The translations under genes and the position numbers were made by a program. Positions 1 through 12,097 of a DNA stretch of 64,000 bases are shown here, in pieces (within the stretch, counting starts at the first letter, position 1; each line of letters opens with the position of its first letter). The stretch covers positions 65,697,399 to 65,761,398 of the forward strand of contig OZ034968.1 of NCBI GenBank assembly GCA_964030785.1, written 5' to 3'. The DNA is from Siderastrea siderea (taxonomy: Eukaryota > Cnidaria > Anthozoa > Scleractinia > Rhizangiidae). The notes beneath the pieces were generated by a model. The model did no database searches, was not told where the DNA came from, and saw only the letters and a program-made list of their open reading frames with translations.

Positions 1-102
1 TCCTCCTTCTTCTTCGTCTACTCCGATAGCCAGCACTCTAATTCCGATGCTTTGAAGCTGTTTTACTTGGTCTTTCATGGTTACAACAAGCGGAGTGACC
101 AC
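1..102 (-). pseudogene. RecQ-like helicase fragment, partial at window edge
   Basis: Read on the minus strand, this stretch encodes about 34 residues beginning VVTPLVVTMKDQV and followed by KQLQSIGIRVLAIG. That is the pattern of RecQ-family superfamily-2 helicase motif Ia (a hydrophobic-SPL-slMkDQV-L-GI core), which contacts DNA in ATP-dependent unwinding. An in-frame TAA lies directly upstream of the first matching codon with no AG acceptor, so this is a broken end rather than a clean exon. The rest would lie beyond the left edge of the window. RecQ-like genes are often duplicated or mobilised in cnidarian genomes. The assignment rests on one motif and is tentative. Confidence 0.4.
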
Positions 103-469
103 AATTTAATATCTTAGAAACAGGTTTCGAAGACAATCTTTTTATTCCATTTGTAAAGTATCCACAGTTAAGAGCTTGCCGTAAACAGATATTTAACCGT
201 GCGTGACTCGATGGAGGATGACCTTTGCACGGGCACGCCATATATGTCACATTTCTTGTCTGCGTCAACAACCCAATGGTGTTGACAGGAGGTGTCAAAT
301 TTGGCCAATCAGAGGGTATACCAGATTCTGGTATACCGTCATGAGCTTTTTAAAATTAATTTCACAGGCGTTCCCTCGTCCTCTCCCCCAGTCTCCCCTC
401 GTTTTTCCCGCTCTTTCGCTCGCTTTATTTTTCGCTCGCCCTCCACTATCTGAACGCCTGGAACAGGCT
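103..469. other. Intergenic, no gene seen
   Basis: I see no convincing coding sequence here. Pyrimidine-rich tracts fill about 365-430. The segment ends in a short imperfect hairpin around GCCTGGAACAGGC (452-469), which looks like the end of a small foldback element abutting the R1 repeat. Confidence 0.4.
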
Positions 470-1780
470 AAAAGATGTCTTGCAGTTTGTTTGTTTCTAT
501 GCACAGAAGTAGCATTGAAGGAAATGCTTACGTTTGCACTCTCACTTTAGCTTTTGAAGAGGATTGAATCTCAAAAACATCTGAAAACTGCAATACGTTT
601 TTAATAATCGTGCTTACTTCCACACACAACAGTAACTTTTTCGAGAGATTATCATTTTTTCAATATTCCTTAAGATGCCTCTAACAAAGCCCTTAAAAAG
701 CAATTATAACACCTCGATACGACCCTTTAGATAAATATCAATTGAACCCATCACTATGATATCACGTTCTGGCACTGTAAGGAATTTAGCTTATGAGTTC
801 TGAACACTTTTCGCTCTGTACAGATGTACATTATTCAACGCATTGAAAATAAAAACCCATTCCCTCCCTGAAACAAACTTTTAGCTCATACAATCGTTCA
901 TTCTAACTAATCAGCTGTTCATGAAATCTCAAGTGTGGCTATTAAAATAAAAGCTACTTAGAAGCACATTTCATGATAATTTCAATTCCTGAAATCCCGA
1001 AGTGTGACCATTCAAATTGTGCAAAGATGGACAGAATGTTGTAAAATTCTAACACCATAAACGAACCACTGGATTACTGAACTCTATGGAGCAGTAGTAA
1101 TGTACATCTAGCAATCGTGCTTGTCCTGACAAACAGAGACGTTTTTCAAAAGATCATCATCATTCCGGCCTATTCCTTATTACTATTCCCTATCAACTAT
1201 CTAACCTTCGATACGACCCTTTACCCTTCAAGCCCCAATATTATATTTGCTATGATACTAGTTGGAAGAATTTGAATAAGCATCAAGACATTTCATATTT
1301 GATGATAATTTTCTTGATTCTCATCAACGGTATGATTGATCAAGTACTGATATTGTTAGGAGATATTAGGTGTTTATCACAATCACGAACCAGGATTACT
1401 GAAATCCACACAACATGCAGTAGTCACGTACATCTAGTTTTTATGTCCTTTTAGCAATCGTGCTTGCCGTCCTTACTCAGACGCATTTTTCAAAAGATCA
1501 TCGATCCTTATCAAATCGCTAAGAAAGCTCTTAAAAAGACATTTCCTTTTCTGTATCAACATGAGATCGGAAAATTTGCAGTGTTAAGTTAGTACAAAAA
1601 ACGTTTTCAAAAAGTTCAAAGAAAACTTCAATCGTCAATGGTCAGCACAGGTGCTCAACAGCAACTAAAACACCTTGCAATAAAAATGGAAATTTACAGG
1701 TGAAGACAAAAACGGAAGATCGTCATTACTACTTGTCTCGCCAGTCCAATATACCATTCCTTCCGTGAACGAGTGATTGA
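470..1780 (+). repeat. R1 repeat, copy A (gene-family upstream region)
   Basis: This block is collinear with 18330-19399 plus 32488-32640, with 48557-49210, and at its start with 58800-59023. Landmarks shared in the same order are ATCTCAAAAACATCTGAAAA (about 570), CCCTTAAAAAG (about 690), a TAGCAATCGTGCTTG block (about 1110 and 1453), and AGCACAGGTGCTC (about 1644). No protein is encoded. Longer copies end in a TATA box and a short first exon, so the block is read as a duplicated promoter and upstream region. Copy A stops at about 1780, before the TATA box, and joins sequence resembling the 3' flank of the ligand gene. Confidence 0.7.
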
Positions 1781-1930
1781 GGGCAGAAATTATTCCTTCC
1801 TACATCTCAGTATTTTTCTTGTAATATAGTTCTTGCATCGTTTAGTTTATTTGTTACATCGTTTAATAATACCAAACGTGAGCCAAAGGCAATATTTTCA
1901 TGGCATTATCAGAATATCTGTTAGTAGCCT
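1781..1930 (+). pseudogene. Remnant of ligand-gene 3' flank
   Basis: From GGGCAGAAATTATT through GAGCCAAAGGCAATATTTTC this stretch matches 46683-46830 with few differences. The latter begins just after the stop codon of the cystine-knot ligand gene. Here it is joined directly to R1 upstream sequence with no exon between. I read this as a family member from which both exons and the intron were deleted. No coding part remains. Confidence 0.5.
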
Positions 1931-2285
1931 GCGAGCAGGCTCACTTAATGTATTATTCGCGCGAGTAACTTGGGGCCGCGATTTGCGAGTCGGTGAGCGA
2001 AGCGAGTCGGTGAGAAGAATAGGGCGAGGAAAAGTTCTTCTCGCCGACTCGTTTCGGCTCACCGGCTCGCAAATCGCAGCTCCAAGTTCACCGCGGTCAA
2101 ACGTCGGAGGCAGTTTTTTCGTTTTAATTCACAAGATTTATTCACGATGCTGTCGAGACATGACTAAGGATATATAAAATAGTTCCCTTATCTTTGAAGA
2201 ACGTTTCTTATTTTTCTCGTTTGACCGCGGTGAAGGCTCCAAGTTACTCGCGCGAGTAATACACTAAGTGTGCCTGCTCTCAGGC
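1927..2285. mobile_element. Foldback MITE with about 50-bp inverted ends
   Basis: The left end begins AGCCTGCGAGCAGGC and runs through a GCGCGAGTAACTTGG block. The right end (2236-2285) is its reverse complement with a few changes. Further palindromes are nested inside: GCGATTTGCGAGTCGG against its complement near 2060-2078, and ACCGCGGTCAAAC (2090) against GTTTGACCGCGGT (2219). No ORF is convincing. The structure is that of a non-autonomous foldback DNA element. I could not identify a target-site duplication. Confidence 0.65.
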
Positions 2286-2608
2286 TTCCCTCTTAGGCCC
2301 TGTCCTTACTGATGTGTTTTCCTTTGAATACGAACATTCATTTGATAGTTTTAATGTAGACGAGAACGCATCACAGTGTGTCCGTTTTCTGTCAACTAAG
2401 TGTGGACAAGGGAACATCACGTTTCGTAGTGTGGACGATATAAGAGTATGCGCCGTCAAACGAAAACGCACGATTTCAATTGGTGCTAGCTTAGTGCTAA
2501 CCTTAGTTTAATATTTCACATGATATGATACTAAACTGAAGTCTTGGTTGAATATTTAAAAAAACGACTCTGAAAGTCGAAAATAATTTTACGGAAAATG
2601 AATATTAA
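2286..2608. other. Possible degraded MITE, no gene
   Basis: The segment opens with GGCCCTGTCCTTACTGATG, a GC-rich end like those of small hAT-type inverted-repeat elements. A loosely complementary AAACGAAAACGCAC lies near 2458. The match is too weak to set boundaries. Nothing coding is visible. Confidence 0.25.
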
Positions 2609-4717
2609 GTAGCTGTCCGCGTAATTTTCGACCACCCAATTTTGATCAAATTTTCGATTTCCTTTAAACTTCCTGTACGAAACAAGGTTGATATAGGACT
2701 AATGAAAATACAGTTCGTTTGTTGGTAATCTTCAGTACACGAGAGATTTTGAGACAAAAGTTGTTGATACGCGGAGCACTCAAAATCGCCCTTCCGTCAT
2801 GTCAAAATTAACCAATTTTGGGAAGTCTGCTGCCGACTGTATATTTATCCAAAAAATCTAACTTTTATACCGGTAATACATACGTCAAGTTACTTTGGAA
2901 ATATGGTGGAAAAAGTTCAAATTATCGAGACTTGTTTAATCGAGAGAGTCTCAAACTGGCCAATGTTAACGGTATCAGCAAGAAGCGGGTCAAGTGGTAA
3001 GACAAAAACAAACTTTTCACAAAATTCTGACTTACTCTGATAATCTTAGGTATTTTTTCAAAGAGTACTAGGATATTGTCTTTAAACTACTTAAGAGCCA
3101 GTGTCTGTAAATATCGAAAACCCGGCGCCAGTTGTGAAATTTTCGATTTCTTCGTATTTTGCCTAAATAAACCCTTTAATGAATTATTTTCGAAAATACA
3201 ATTACAAGTTCCTAAAGCGCTTTAGTTTTTTCAAAATCGAGGAAAGTCTGAAAATCGCCATTTTGGCTTCCCGCCGCCATCAAAAAAGGGTAAAATGGTG
3301 CATTTTCTTTTCGTTCGTACAGCTAAACGCGGTAATGTTTACCGATGTACTTTAAACAAATCATAACACCATTCCTGCTCTTTCCAAAACTATAGTTTAT
3401 TTTTGAAAAGCTTTTAAATTTTATATCTTTGTAGCTGTTTAATCTACCTCGCTCTAAGCGCTTCAGCGGATAAGCAAATTTTAGCTAATTTGTAAACCAT
3501 AGAAAGCCCACTGGTACATTGAATTTCAAGCCGAAACTACGATGGTCGTTAAGCTTATACTTGATATTACGCTGTGTGAAAATTTCTTCCGCGGCCCGAC
3601 AAAAGTGTCCCGTTGAGAGACGGAAACGATGAGTCAATTTTGGCAACGCGACCAATTTGTACTGCAAACAAACGTCACTATAAATAAACCCAACATCAAT
3701 CAAAAATCAGCTCAGAAAACCTTCTACAGTTCAATATCAGACATCATACACATTGTAACTTAACATACTTTTTATTTTGATGAAAAAACATCCTACCTTT
3801 GGGTATTCGTCGTAAAATAGATGCTAAAAGAAGAACCTTTGATTCTAGCTTTCGTTATCCGACACCGAATAAATTACATCTCAACCACAGGTCGAAAAGT
3901 CAATGCAATCATCTGTTCGTCACACAAGGGTCGTATTTGAGTATTTCCCTCCTTGTACTGCAAAATAACATGTTTTATAGCAAGGAAATTAACTTATTAT
4001 CTTGAAAAGCTAACATTCGTGGTACTTTAAGCGTTCTTAAAAACAAACATCTGTTTCCACTCGCTTACATTTGCGTGACAAGAATTCGCCTGCTGCTAAA
4101 GCGGCAAACTGTATCGAAAAGATAAAATGCAGTTTTCAATAGATTAAAACTGCTCATCGTAGGGAATATATTGCAGAATTTGCGTTGAATAGTTACTGGC
4201 AGCGAGGAGGACTTATAGTCCAAAAAATAAAATAGTGACAGACTAGTGAAAGCCAGTCATTTGAAATTAATTTTCAGGCAGTCTGTCCAACTGATTTCTG
4301 AGAAAACACAACAAAGTCTAACATGGTTAAACTTACCAAGGTGGTTCAAGGATGATCAACTTGACTGTTAGTATTCTGGTAAAATAATAGGAATGTGTTT
4401 CTTGCCTAGCTAGTACTAAAACATTTAAGACGGCCATGTCAAAGAGCCTGTCGTGACAAAATTTGTTTTAGCGTGATTGGGGATTGGGGCGAACGCCGGG
4501 GAGTGGGTAGGGGTAAGGGGAAGGTAGGGCTTTCGGAGAGAAAAATATGCAGGTGTTACACTAAAGGCTACATTACTGAAATGATACGAATAATTGTAAA
4601 GAAAGTTATAATGCACATTGATATTTTTGTCTGTATTCCCGTTGTTATTTTTATAATAACGTTAATCGACAATGATCCCTTAACCAGTGATATAAACAAA
4701 ATTTATATTTTGAAAAA

Positions 4718-5347
4718 TCTATTTGTATACATATACTCTGCGACTAATTGTTTTACTGTAACCTGAATCGAAAGTAAGAAATAATGTGTATAAAGTCATT
4801 TCTCTTTCGTAAAACCCTTCCTGTTGCGGTAATATTTGTTTTTCGGCCCACGGCACGAGCCAGTTACAAATCAATCTTGCAGTGTTAGTGTGTGGTCTTT
4901 TTAAATTTACTCCACAGAGCAACTACAACAATCTACTAATTCTTAAAGAAGAGAAATGTAGGGTACATTCCTCCGTACTGGCGGGGTTGGTGCTTGAAGT
5001 TCCAAGGCAACCCTACAGTTAGCTTTTATATTTCTATTTGTATACATATACTCTGCGACTAATTGTTTTACTGTAACCTGAATCGAAAGTAAGAAATAAT
5101 GTGTATAAAGTCATTTCTCTTTCGTAAAACCCTTCCTGTTGCGGTAATATTTGTTTTTCGGCCCACGGCACGAGCCAGTTACAAATCAATCTTGCAGTGT
5201 TAGTGTGTGGTCTTTTTAAATTTACTCCACAGAGCAACTACAACAATCTACTAATTCTTAAAGAAGAGAAATGTAGGGTACATTCCTCCGTACTGGCGGG
5301 GTTGGTGCTTGAAGTTCCAAGGCAACCCTACAGTTAGCTTTTATATT
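4718..5347. repeat. Exact 315-bp tandem duplication
   Basis: The unit 4718-5032 is repeated at 5033-5347 with no difference I can find. Both copies start TCTATTTGTATACATATA and end in TTAGCTTTTATATT. The opposite arm of the palindrome (about 7166-7470) has a single copy. The duplication is therefore younger than the palindrome, or is an assembly duplication. Confidence 0.85.
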
Positions 5348-5814
5348 TCCTTGCTTTTAACGAAGGCACACAGATTGTACTGATCGACAACAATAGTGTG
5401 GGTGATATGAGGGAAGGTGTCTCTGGCTGTAGAGTAGTTAACTTGCTCTTCTACCGCGAGCACATCTTGCTCCGTCACCTGCACTTCTTGCTGACAACCT
5501 TTCGCTGCCAAACGAGAGAAGAAGGATGAAATTTGCTGGGCAGATAGAATTTCCGTTACGGCAAGCAGCTTGTCACTATTTGGACCGCGAGCTCGAAGCA
5601 TTTCTTTGGCGCAGCATCGGGGTCTACTTTCTTCCCGGTGCCAGTTAAGACTTCTGCGCGTCCCTAAATCTTTCAGCCTCAGGCCCAGTCGTCGTTGTAG
5701 CCTTGGTCGTGGTCCGCTGACACATACGAGGCTGGGACTTGTAACGAAGGCACAAGGCCTGTACCTTCCTGAAGGTGAGAGGCGTACTCCTGTTTTGCAA
5801 GGTCTAAGATGCAA
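5341..5814 (-). pseudogene. Unrecognised gene tail carried on left palindrome arm
   Basis: The minus strand is open for 157 codons. The conserved part is the C-terminal half, with the pieces CCAKEMLRARGPNSDKLL, SAQQISSFFSRLAAK, STARDTFPHITHTI and VDQYNLCAFVKSKEI. A diverged copy lies inverted at 6525-6800, where STARDTVLSSPRITHPI and VDQYDLCALV can be read. Conserved residues and a preserved frame in part of both copies suggest that a real last exon was captured by, or belonged to, this element. I do not recognise the family. The first 60 codons or so have no counterpart and may be noise. Confidence 0.35.
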
Positions 5815-6524
5815 TACTTTTTAGGGGACAGCTCGCAGGCTTCCAGGGAAAGGTGCCGTTCCATAGTAGAGTCGTATGAACACACGTACACAGCCCTCTT
5901 GTGGACACGAGAACAAATCTCCAGTACTGGGCAAAGCAGGAGTCTTACGAACTTGAGGAACATCGGTTGTTTCTGTGCTGGCTTGCCTAGGCTGCCTGAC
6001 CGTGGATATCGTTTTAAAATGACCGTTTGAAAACGGAGCGTTGAACCAACTTTAGTTTACATCTGAGATAAAATAACAACTTTGGATTAAATTACTATAC
6101 CAATGGTAAAGAATAAGTAATTTAAATAACAGAGTGCGAAAAATTGAAATGTCATTGGAGTGCCTTCCCTTGTACACCCTAGGGTAAAACGTTTCTTGAC
6201 TTTGAATTTATAAAGACGTTTCTGTATGAAATTTCATCTCAAAATTCGTTTTCTCGTAAATAAAACAGTCATAGAGCCCTTTATACCAACATACTACCTT
6301 TTTAAAATCATAAAATAACAAACGTAAACCTACTGAGCTGTATTTTTGTCCACCACAAATCGCTTTCCTGAAACAATGCCCTACGCTCGCCATACCACAT
6401 TTAGTTCCCCATCGCCAAACTCGAAATTGTGCAATTGATTATTCCAAGGAATAATAAATTCAAAGTCAGGCAATGTTTTACCTACGTCTCACCTAAACGC
6501 CAAGTTTGACATCGGTCAAGGCAC

Positions 6525-6800
6525 CGGGAAGAAACTAGACCCCGATGTTGTCGCCAAAGGCATGCGTCGAGCTCGAGGGCCCAAATGGTGAGAGGTTGTT
6601 TGCCTAGCAAATTTCATCCTTCTTCTCTCGTTTGGCAGCGAAAGCGTGTCAGCAAAAGGTGCAGGTGACGGAGCCAGATGTGCTTTCCGTAGAAGATCTA
6701 GTGGACTTCTCTACAGCCAGAGACACTGTGCTTTCCTCCCCTCGTATCACCCACCCTATTGCTGTCGATCAGTACGATCTGTGTGCCTTAGTTTAAAGCA
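6525..6800 (+). pseudogene. Second, degraded copy of the unrecognised gene tail
   Basis: This is the plus-strand counterpart of the minus-strand fragment at 5341-5660. It has readable pieces EPDVLSVEDLVDFSTARD and VDQYDLCALV, followed by a TAA stop. The upstream part (DPDVVAKGMRRARGP) is in another frame and is interrupted, so this copy is broken. It pairs with the other copy as the innermost part of the large palindrome. Confidence 0.35.
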
Positions 6801-6895
6801 GGAAATCAAGAGAAAATAGGGGGCAGAGATGGACACTGTCAGTCTAGGCTTTGGGATTTGTCAAGTTCGGTAAAGTTATTTTTAGATGGCAATTT

Positions 6896-7078
6896 TGGAA
6901 CGGAAGTCTGTTTTCCGGACGTCCGCATAAAGGCAACCTCGATATGGCGTTTGAAGATCCATTCAAAATTTTGCTTGTAATGGCGGACCAAGTGGTGTTA
7001 CGTTTTGTCGATGAAAACGACTTCGAAAAACAAGGGAAATGGTATTTATGCGGACGTTTCGGGAAACAGACCCGTTGA
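6896..7078. mobile_element. Small MITE-like inverted repeat
   Basis: GTCTGTTTTCCGGACGTCCG (about 6907) is complementary, with small gaps, to CGGACGTTTCGGGAAACAGAC (about 7052), and TTTATGCGGACG mirrors the inner part. The element is about 180 bp and non-coding. It lies in the centre of the large palindrome, so it may have inserted into the spacer. No target duplication was established. Confidence 0.4.
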
Positions 7079-9890
7079 AAAGCCAGTATATAAATAACTT
7101 TTGTAGAATTGACATATCCTAACCAACGCCCTCAGTGTCCCTCTCTGTTTTCTTATTTTCTCTTGACGAAATATAAAAGGTGGGGTTGCCTTGGAACTTC
7201 AAGCATCAACTCCACCAGTACGGAGGAATGTACCCTACATTTCTCTTCTTTAAGAATTAGTAGATTGTTGTAGTTGCTCTGTGGAGTAAATTTAAAAAGA
7301 CCACACAATAACACTGCAAGATTGATTTGTAAAGCTAATGCCGTGGGCCGAAAAACAAATATTATCGCAACAGGAAGGGTTTTACGAAAGAGAAATGATT
7401 TTATACACATTATTTCTTACTTTCGATTCAGGTTACAGTAAAACAGTTAGTCTGGCAGAGTATATGTATACAAATACATTTTTTAAAATATAAATTTTGT
7501 TCATATCACTGGTTAAGGGATCATTGTCGATTAACGTTATTATAAAAATGACAACGGGAATACAGACAAAAATATCAATGTGCATTGTAACTTTCTTTAT
7601 TCATATCATTTCAGTAATGTAGCCTTTAGTGTAACACCTGCATATTTTTCTCTCCGAAAGCCCTACCTTCCCCTTACCCCTACCCACTCCCCGGCGTTCG
7701 CCCCAATCCCCAATCACGCTAAAACAAATTTTGTCACGACAGGCTCTTTGACATGGCCGTCTTAAATGTTTTAGTACTAGCTAGGCAAGAAACACATTCC
7801 TATTATTTTACCGGAATACTAATAGTCAAGTTGATCATCCTTCAACCACCTTGGTAAGTTTAACCATGTTAGACTTTGTTGTGTTTTCTCAGAATAAGGG
7901 TATTTCAGTTGGACAGACTGGCTGGAAATTAATTTCAAATGATTGGCTTTCACTAGTCTGTCACTGTTTTATTTTTAGGACTTTAAGTCCTCCTCGCTGC
8001 CAGTAACTATTCAACGCAAATTCTGCAATATATTCCCTACGATGAGCAGTTTTAATCTATTGAAAACTGCATTTTATCTTTTCGATACAGTTTGCCGCTT
8101 TAGCAGCAAGCGAATTCTTGTCACGCAAATGTAAGCGAGTGGAAACAGATGTTTGTTTTTAAGAACGCTTAAAGTACCACGAATGTTAGCTTTTCAAGAT
8201 AATAAGTTAATTTCCTTGCTATAAAACATGTTATTTTGCAGTACAAGGAGGGAAATACTCAAATACGACCCTACTGTGACGAACAGATGATTGCATTGAC
8301 TTTTTGACCTGTGGTTGAGATGTAATTTATTCGGTGTCGGATAACGAAAGCTAGAATCAAAGGTTCTTCTTTAGCATCTATTTTACGACGAATACCCAAA
8401 GGTAGGATGTTTTTTCATCAAAACAGAAAGTATTTTAACTTACAATGTGTATGATGTCTGATATTGAACTGCAGAAGGTTTTCTGAGCTGAGTTTTGATT
8501 GATGTTGGGTTTATTTATAGTAACGTTTGTTTGCAGTACAAATTGGTCGCGTTGCCAAAATTGACTCATCGTTTCCGTCTCTCAACGGGACACTTTTGTC
8601 GGGCCGCGGAAGAAATTTTCACACAGCATAATATGAAGTATAAGCTTAACGACCATCGTAGTTTCGGCTTGAAATTCAATGTACCAGTGGGCTTTCTATG
8701 GTTTACAAATTAGCTAAAATTTGCTTATCCGCTGAAGCGCTTAGAGCGGGGTAGATAAAACACCTAGAAAGATATAAAATTTAAAAGCTTTTCCCAAATA
8801 AACTACAGTTTTGGAAAGAGCAGGAATGGTGTTATGATTTGTTTAAAGTACATCGGTAAACATTACCGCGTTTAGCTGTACGGGCGAAAAGAAAATGCAC
8901 CATTTTACCCTTTTTTTGATGGCGGCGGGAAGCCAAAATGGCAATTTTCAGACTTTCCTCGATTTTGAAAAAACTAAAGCGCTTTAGGAACTTTTAATTG
9001 TATTTTCGAAAATAACTTACTAAAGGGTTTATTTAGGCAAAATATGAAGAAATCGAAAATTTCACAACTGGCGCCGGGTTTTCGATATTTACAGACACTG
9101 GCTCTTAATAATATTTTGTGGATGTCTAACATGTGAAGAGATACAGTTGCAACAATTTTGGAGAAATCCGTTATTCGGCAACAACCGTAATGAAACCGAG
9201 TGTGACAGCGAGCGTACAAATTTTGACTTCTTAGTCTTGTTCACGGATGAAAATGGGCAAACACTATAACTAAAAGGGTAAAATTAAAATCATACCTTGA
9301 AAGTTGTCCGGCTTTACTTCTAGAGCTGTTTTTCAACAGCTAATCGGCTGCAAATTTTACGGTGCTGTAACCGATTCTATATCAATGTCGTAATCTTCTT
9401 TCATCCGCTTTTAAGCGGCGATCTCGTTAGCTAAGAGGTTGAAAAACTCCATTATGTTGCGTGAAGAGAGGGAATAAATTGATTGTAACAATCTGCTGGC
9501 TAAGGCAACGTCAGTGACAAGTAAAAGAACGAAGACAAATACAGGAAATGACACCTGAAAAAAAATACTGCGCCGTCCATCTTGTTTCAAGTATATTAAC
9601 GCTGACCACAACAACACATTTCCTTCCTGATTGCAGCGGAAATGACACCTGATATCACTAACTTGCAAGTGACCAGTAATTCAATTACCTTGCAGACCAC
9701 TTCAATAAAATAAATCAAAGTATAGTTTTGATTGTATTACTATAGGAAATAATCTCTACGGGTACATACGGGTACTAAAGGTCAACTCAAAGTTGGAAAT
9801 TCCTAGGCATACATCAGAATATGCTCGTAGGCGACCTTGATATCTCTGGCATTTTTAAATGTCTTAAGCAAACGTGAGATAAGCCTGCGA

Positions 9891-11550
9891 TTGCAGAAGT
9901 TAAAAGTTGATAGCGTTTACCATTTTTTGTGCGAGAAAAGTCAACCATTTGGATTTTGAAACGTTGGATTTTTAAAATATTGTCTTATTTTGTTTTCGGC
10001 CAGACGATGTGCTTGCTAAGGGGTGGGGTTAGGCTTTACTGCCCTCGGGTTCCTTTTTTTGTATCACACAGCTGCTTAGACCTTCTTATTTCATTGGATC
10101 TTGTTATCTCGTAGCTCTGTTGTTAGGGCTAGGCTTCAATGCTTCTGTCAGGTTTGTTTATCCCCGGTTTATTGTTTTGTCAGCCAATACTGTGTGGCGT
10201 TTTAAGAGCTGCTTAAGCTCAAACAACCACTTTCCTGGAATTCGATCCTCTAGTAACGAAGGATCTCTGAAACTAAACGGTGGCTTGTTTGTGGAGCAAG
10301 CGACTTGTATCACTCATAAGGGGGGACAAACCTGAAGAAACACCAGATACTACATATAAGCCTCGCTCAAATCCTAAGAAAAATGTAGTTCTTGGTATTT
10401 ACGAGAGACACCAGGAAGTACTTCAGCACTGCCCGAAAATTCCGTCCTTTTGTAATAATTGTTAAATTTGACGTCAGCCGGTTGTTGTTACCGGCATACC
10501 GCAACCTCTGCATGCCTTACACGGATTCAAATCGCCCTCATAGACGTTTTGTATTGACCCCTTTTGCTGTAATTTAACAGCAATTTAAAGGCGATTTTAT
10601 TACAATTTTGAAATTCTGCATAGACGTGAGAACGGAACGCATGCAATGTGAGAAAACGAAATTTCAAGTTTCCGTTAAGATCTCCAAACCAGCTTTTTTG
10701 CGTCTACAAAAAGCACTTTTTCCCATCTCATTAAAATCGTTATCAAATTGTCGTGAAATTAACCAAAAATCGCTAGTAGCTTAAACAGACGAATTAAACT
10801 CTCACTTATGGCACACATAAAAACACATATAGGGACAAGTGGGGCGAACTTGCCCTTATCTCAAGTCTCGGGAAACATGTCCCTTTGTGTGAACTACCCA
10901 TTTCTCAGTAATTATCTCAGAAACCCAACAAGAATACTGAGCAAAAAACCAAATGCACAACTTGTCGAAGCTTGGGGTATAATTTGCGTCAAATGAAGAA
11001 AAGACAGCCTGACCGAAAAGTGTTGTAATCGACGATTATTTACATTTTTGTACCCTTGAAGACCACCAATCAAACGCAATATTATGACCACACTCCACAG
11101 AATGTATAGGTTACACCAGCATTTCCAGGAACTAAGGAAAACAGAAAAACGCAGCTTTTCAAGGATGTTTTGGTCAATGGTTTGGTTGCCAAGACAACAA
11201 ACCGCTGACCAAGTGTCCCGAAGTTTCAGACCACACCCTTTCGACCCCTAGAAAACCGCCGCCCCAACAAACTTTTGACTCAGAATGACAATTAATTAAA
11301 CCAGTATCAAACTCAACACACAAAAACAAAACTAAACAAAATACAAAGACGCTGGCAAAGTTGGAGACGCATAGGTTCATGCTGCGTCAAAATATACATA
11401 GTTTCCCTACCGTGCAATTGGCCTTGCTGTTTTATCGTATTTGGTTCTTTATTTTTTTGTTCATTAAATCCTTTACTGCAGGATCCGGACCTGTTATTTT
11501 GTTACGGTGGTGGATGGTCCAAGAGAAGCTACTTGTTTCTAATTGGATCA
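9891..11550. other. Interior of nested TTAA element, no gene
   Basis: This is unique sequence between the long inverted repeats. Only short open frames occur (60-70 codons), and none shows domain-like composition. I see no tRNA, splice pattern or repeat here. Confidence 0.4.
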
Positions 11551-11840
11551 ATTGATCGATCGATCGATCGCATTCATTCATTCATCCATTCATTCATTCA
11601 TTCATAATGATTCATTCATTCATTCATTCATTCATCCGATCGATCAACCAATCAATCCACCAATCAATCGATCGATCGACCACTGATTCATGCAGTCATT
11701 TAGTGAGTCAATCTGTCAGTCAGTCAAACAATCAATTTTAATTAAAAGCAACCAAATGAAACAGTCAGTTAGTAAGTCAGTCAATCCGTTAATCGCACAG
11801 TCAGTCATTCGCAGTGAAAAAGTGAGTCAGTCAATCAGTG
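11551..11840. repeat. Compound tetranucleotide microsatellite
   Basis: Runs of GATC/CGAT, ATTC, then CAAT and CAGT/GTCA-like tetramers follow each other for nearly 300 bases. The unit drifts by single-base changes while the 4-bp period is kept. This fits slippage plus point mutation. Confidence 0.85.
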
Positions 11841-11990
11841 CGAACGCCTTAGCGGCCGGGAGCGATGAGAGGTGCATGCAATCGCAGGCTTATCTGACGT
11901 TTGCCTAAGACAGATTAAAAAATGCCAGCGATATCAAGGTCGCCTACGTGCATATTCTGCTGTATGTCTAGGAATTTCCAACTTTGAGTA

Positions 11991-12097
11991 GTAATTGTAA
12001 CAGTTTAGTTTGCCAGGGTCCTTTTGATAACAGAGTCAGTTTTGACTCTGACTGGATGACCCTTGCATAAAGAAATAAAGGTGTATGTATGTATGAG
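11991..12097 (+). mobile_element. Short retroposon tail inserted in a terminal repeat
   Basis: The opposite inverted repeat (about 9770-9830) lacks this segment. It ends in AATAAAGG followed by tandem GTAT copies, and TGAGT occurs on both sides. A 3' tetranucleotide tail and a short target duplication are typical of 5'-truncated LINE or SINE insertions. It contains a GAGTCA/TGACTC hairpin. The parent family is not identifiable from this piece. Confidence 0.5.

Noticed and set aside
5570..5824. Plus-strand 84-codon frame in the palindrome
   Set aside because: The minus-strand frame in the same place is the one preserved in the inverted copy at 6525-6800.
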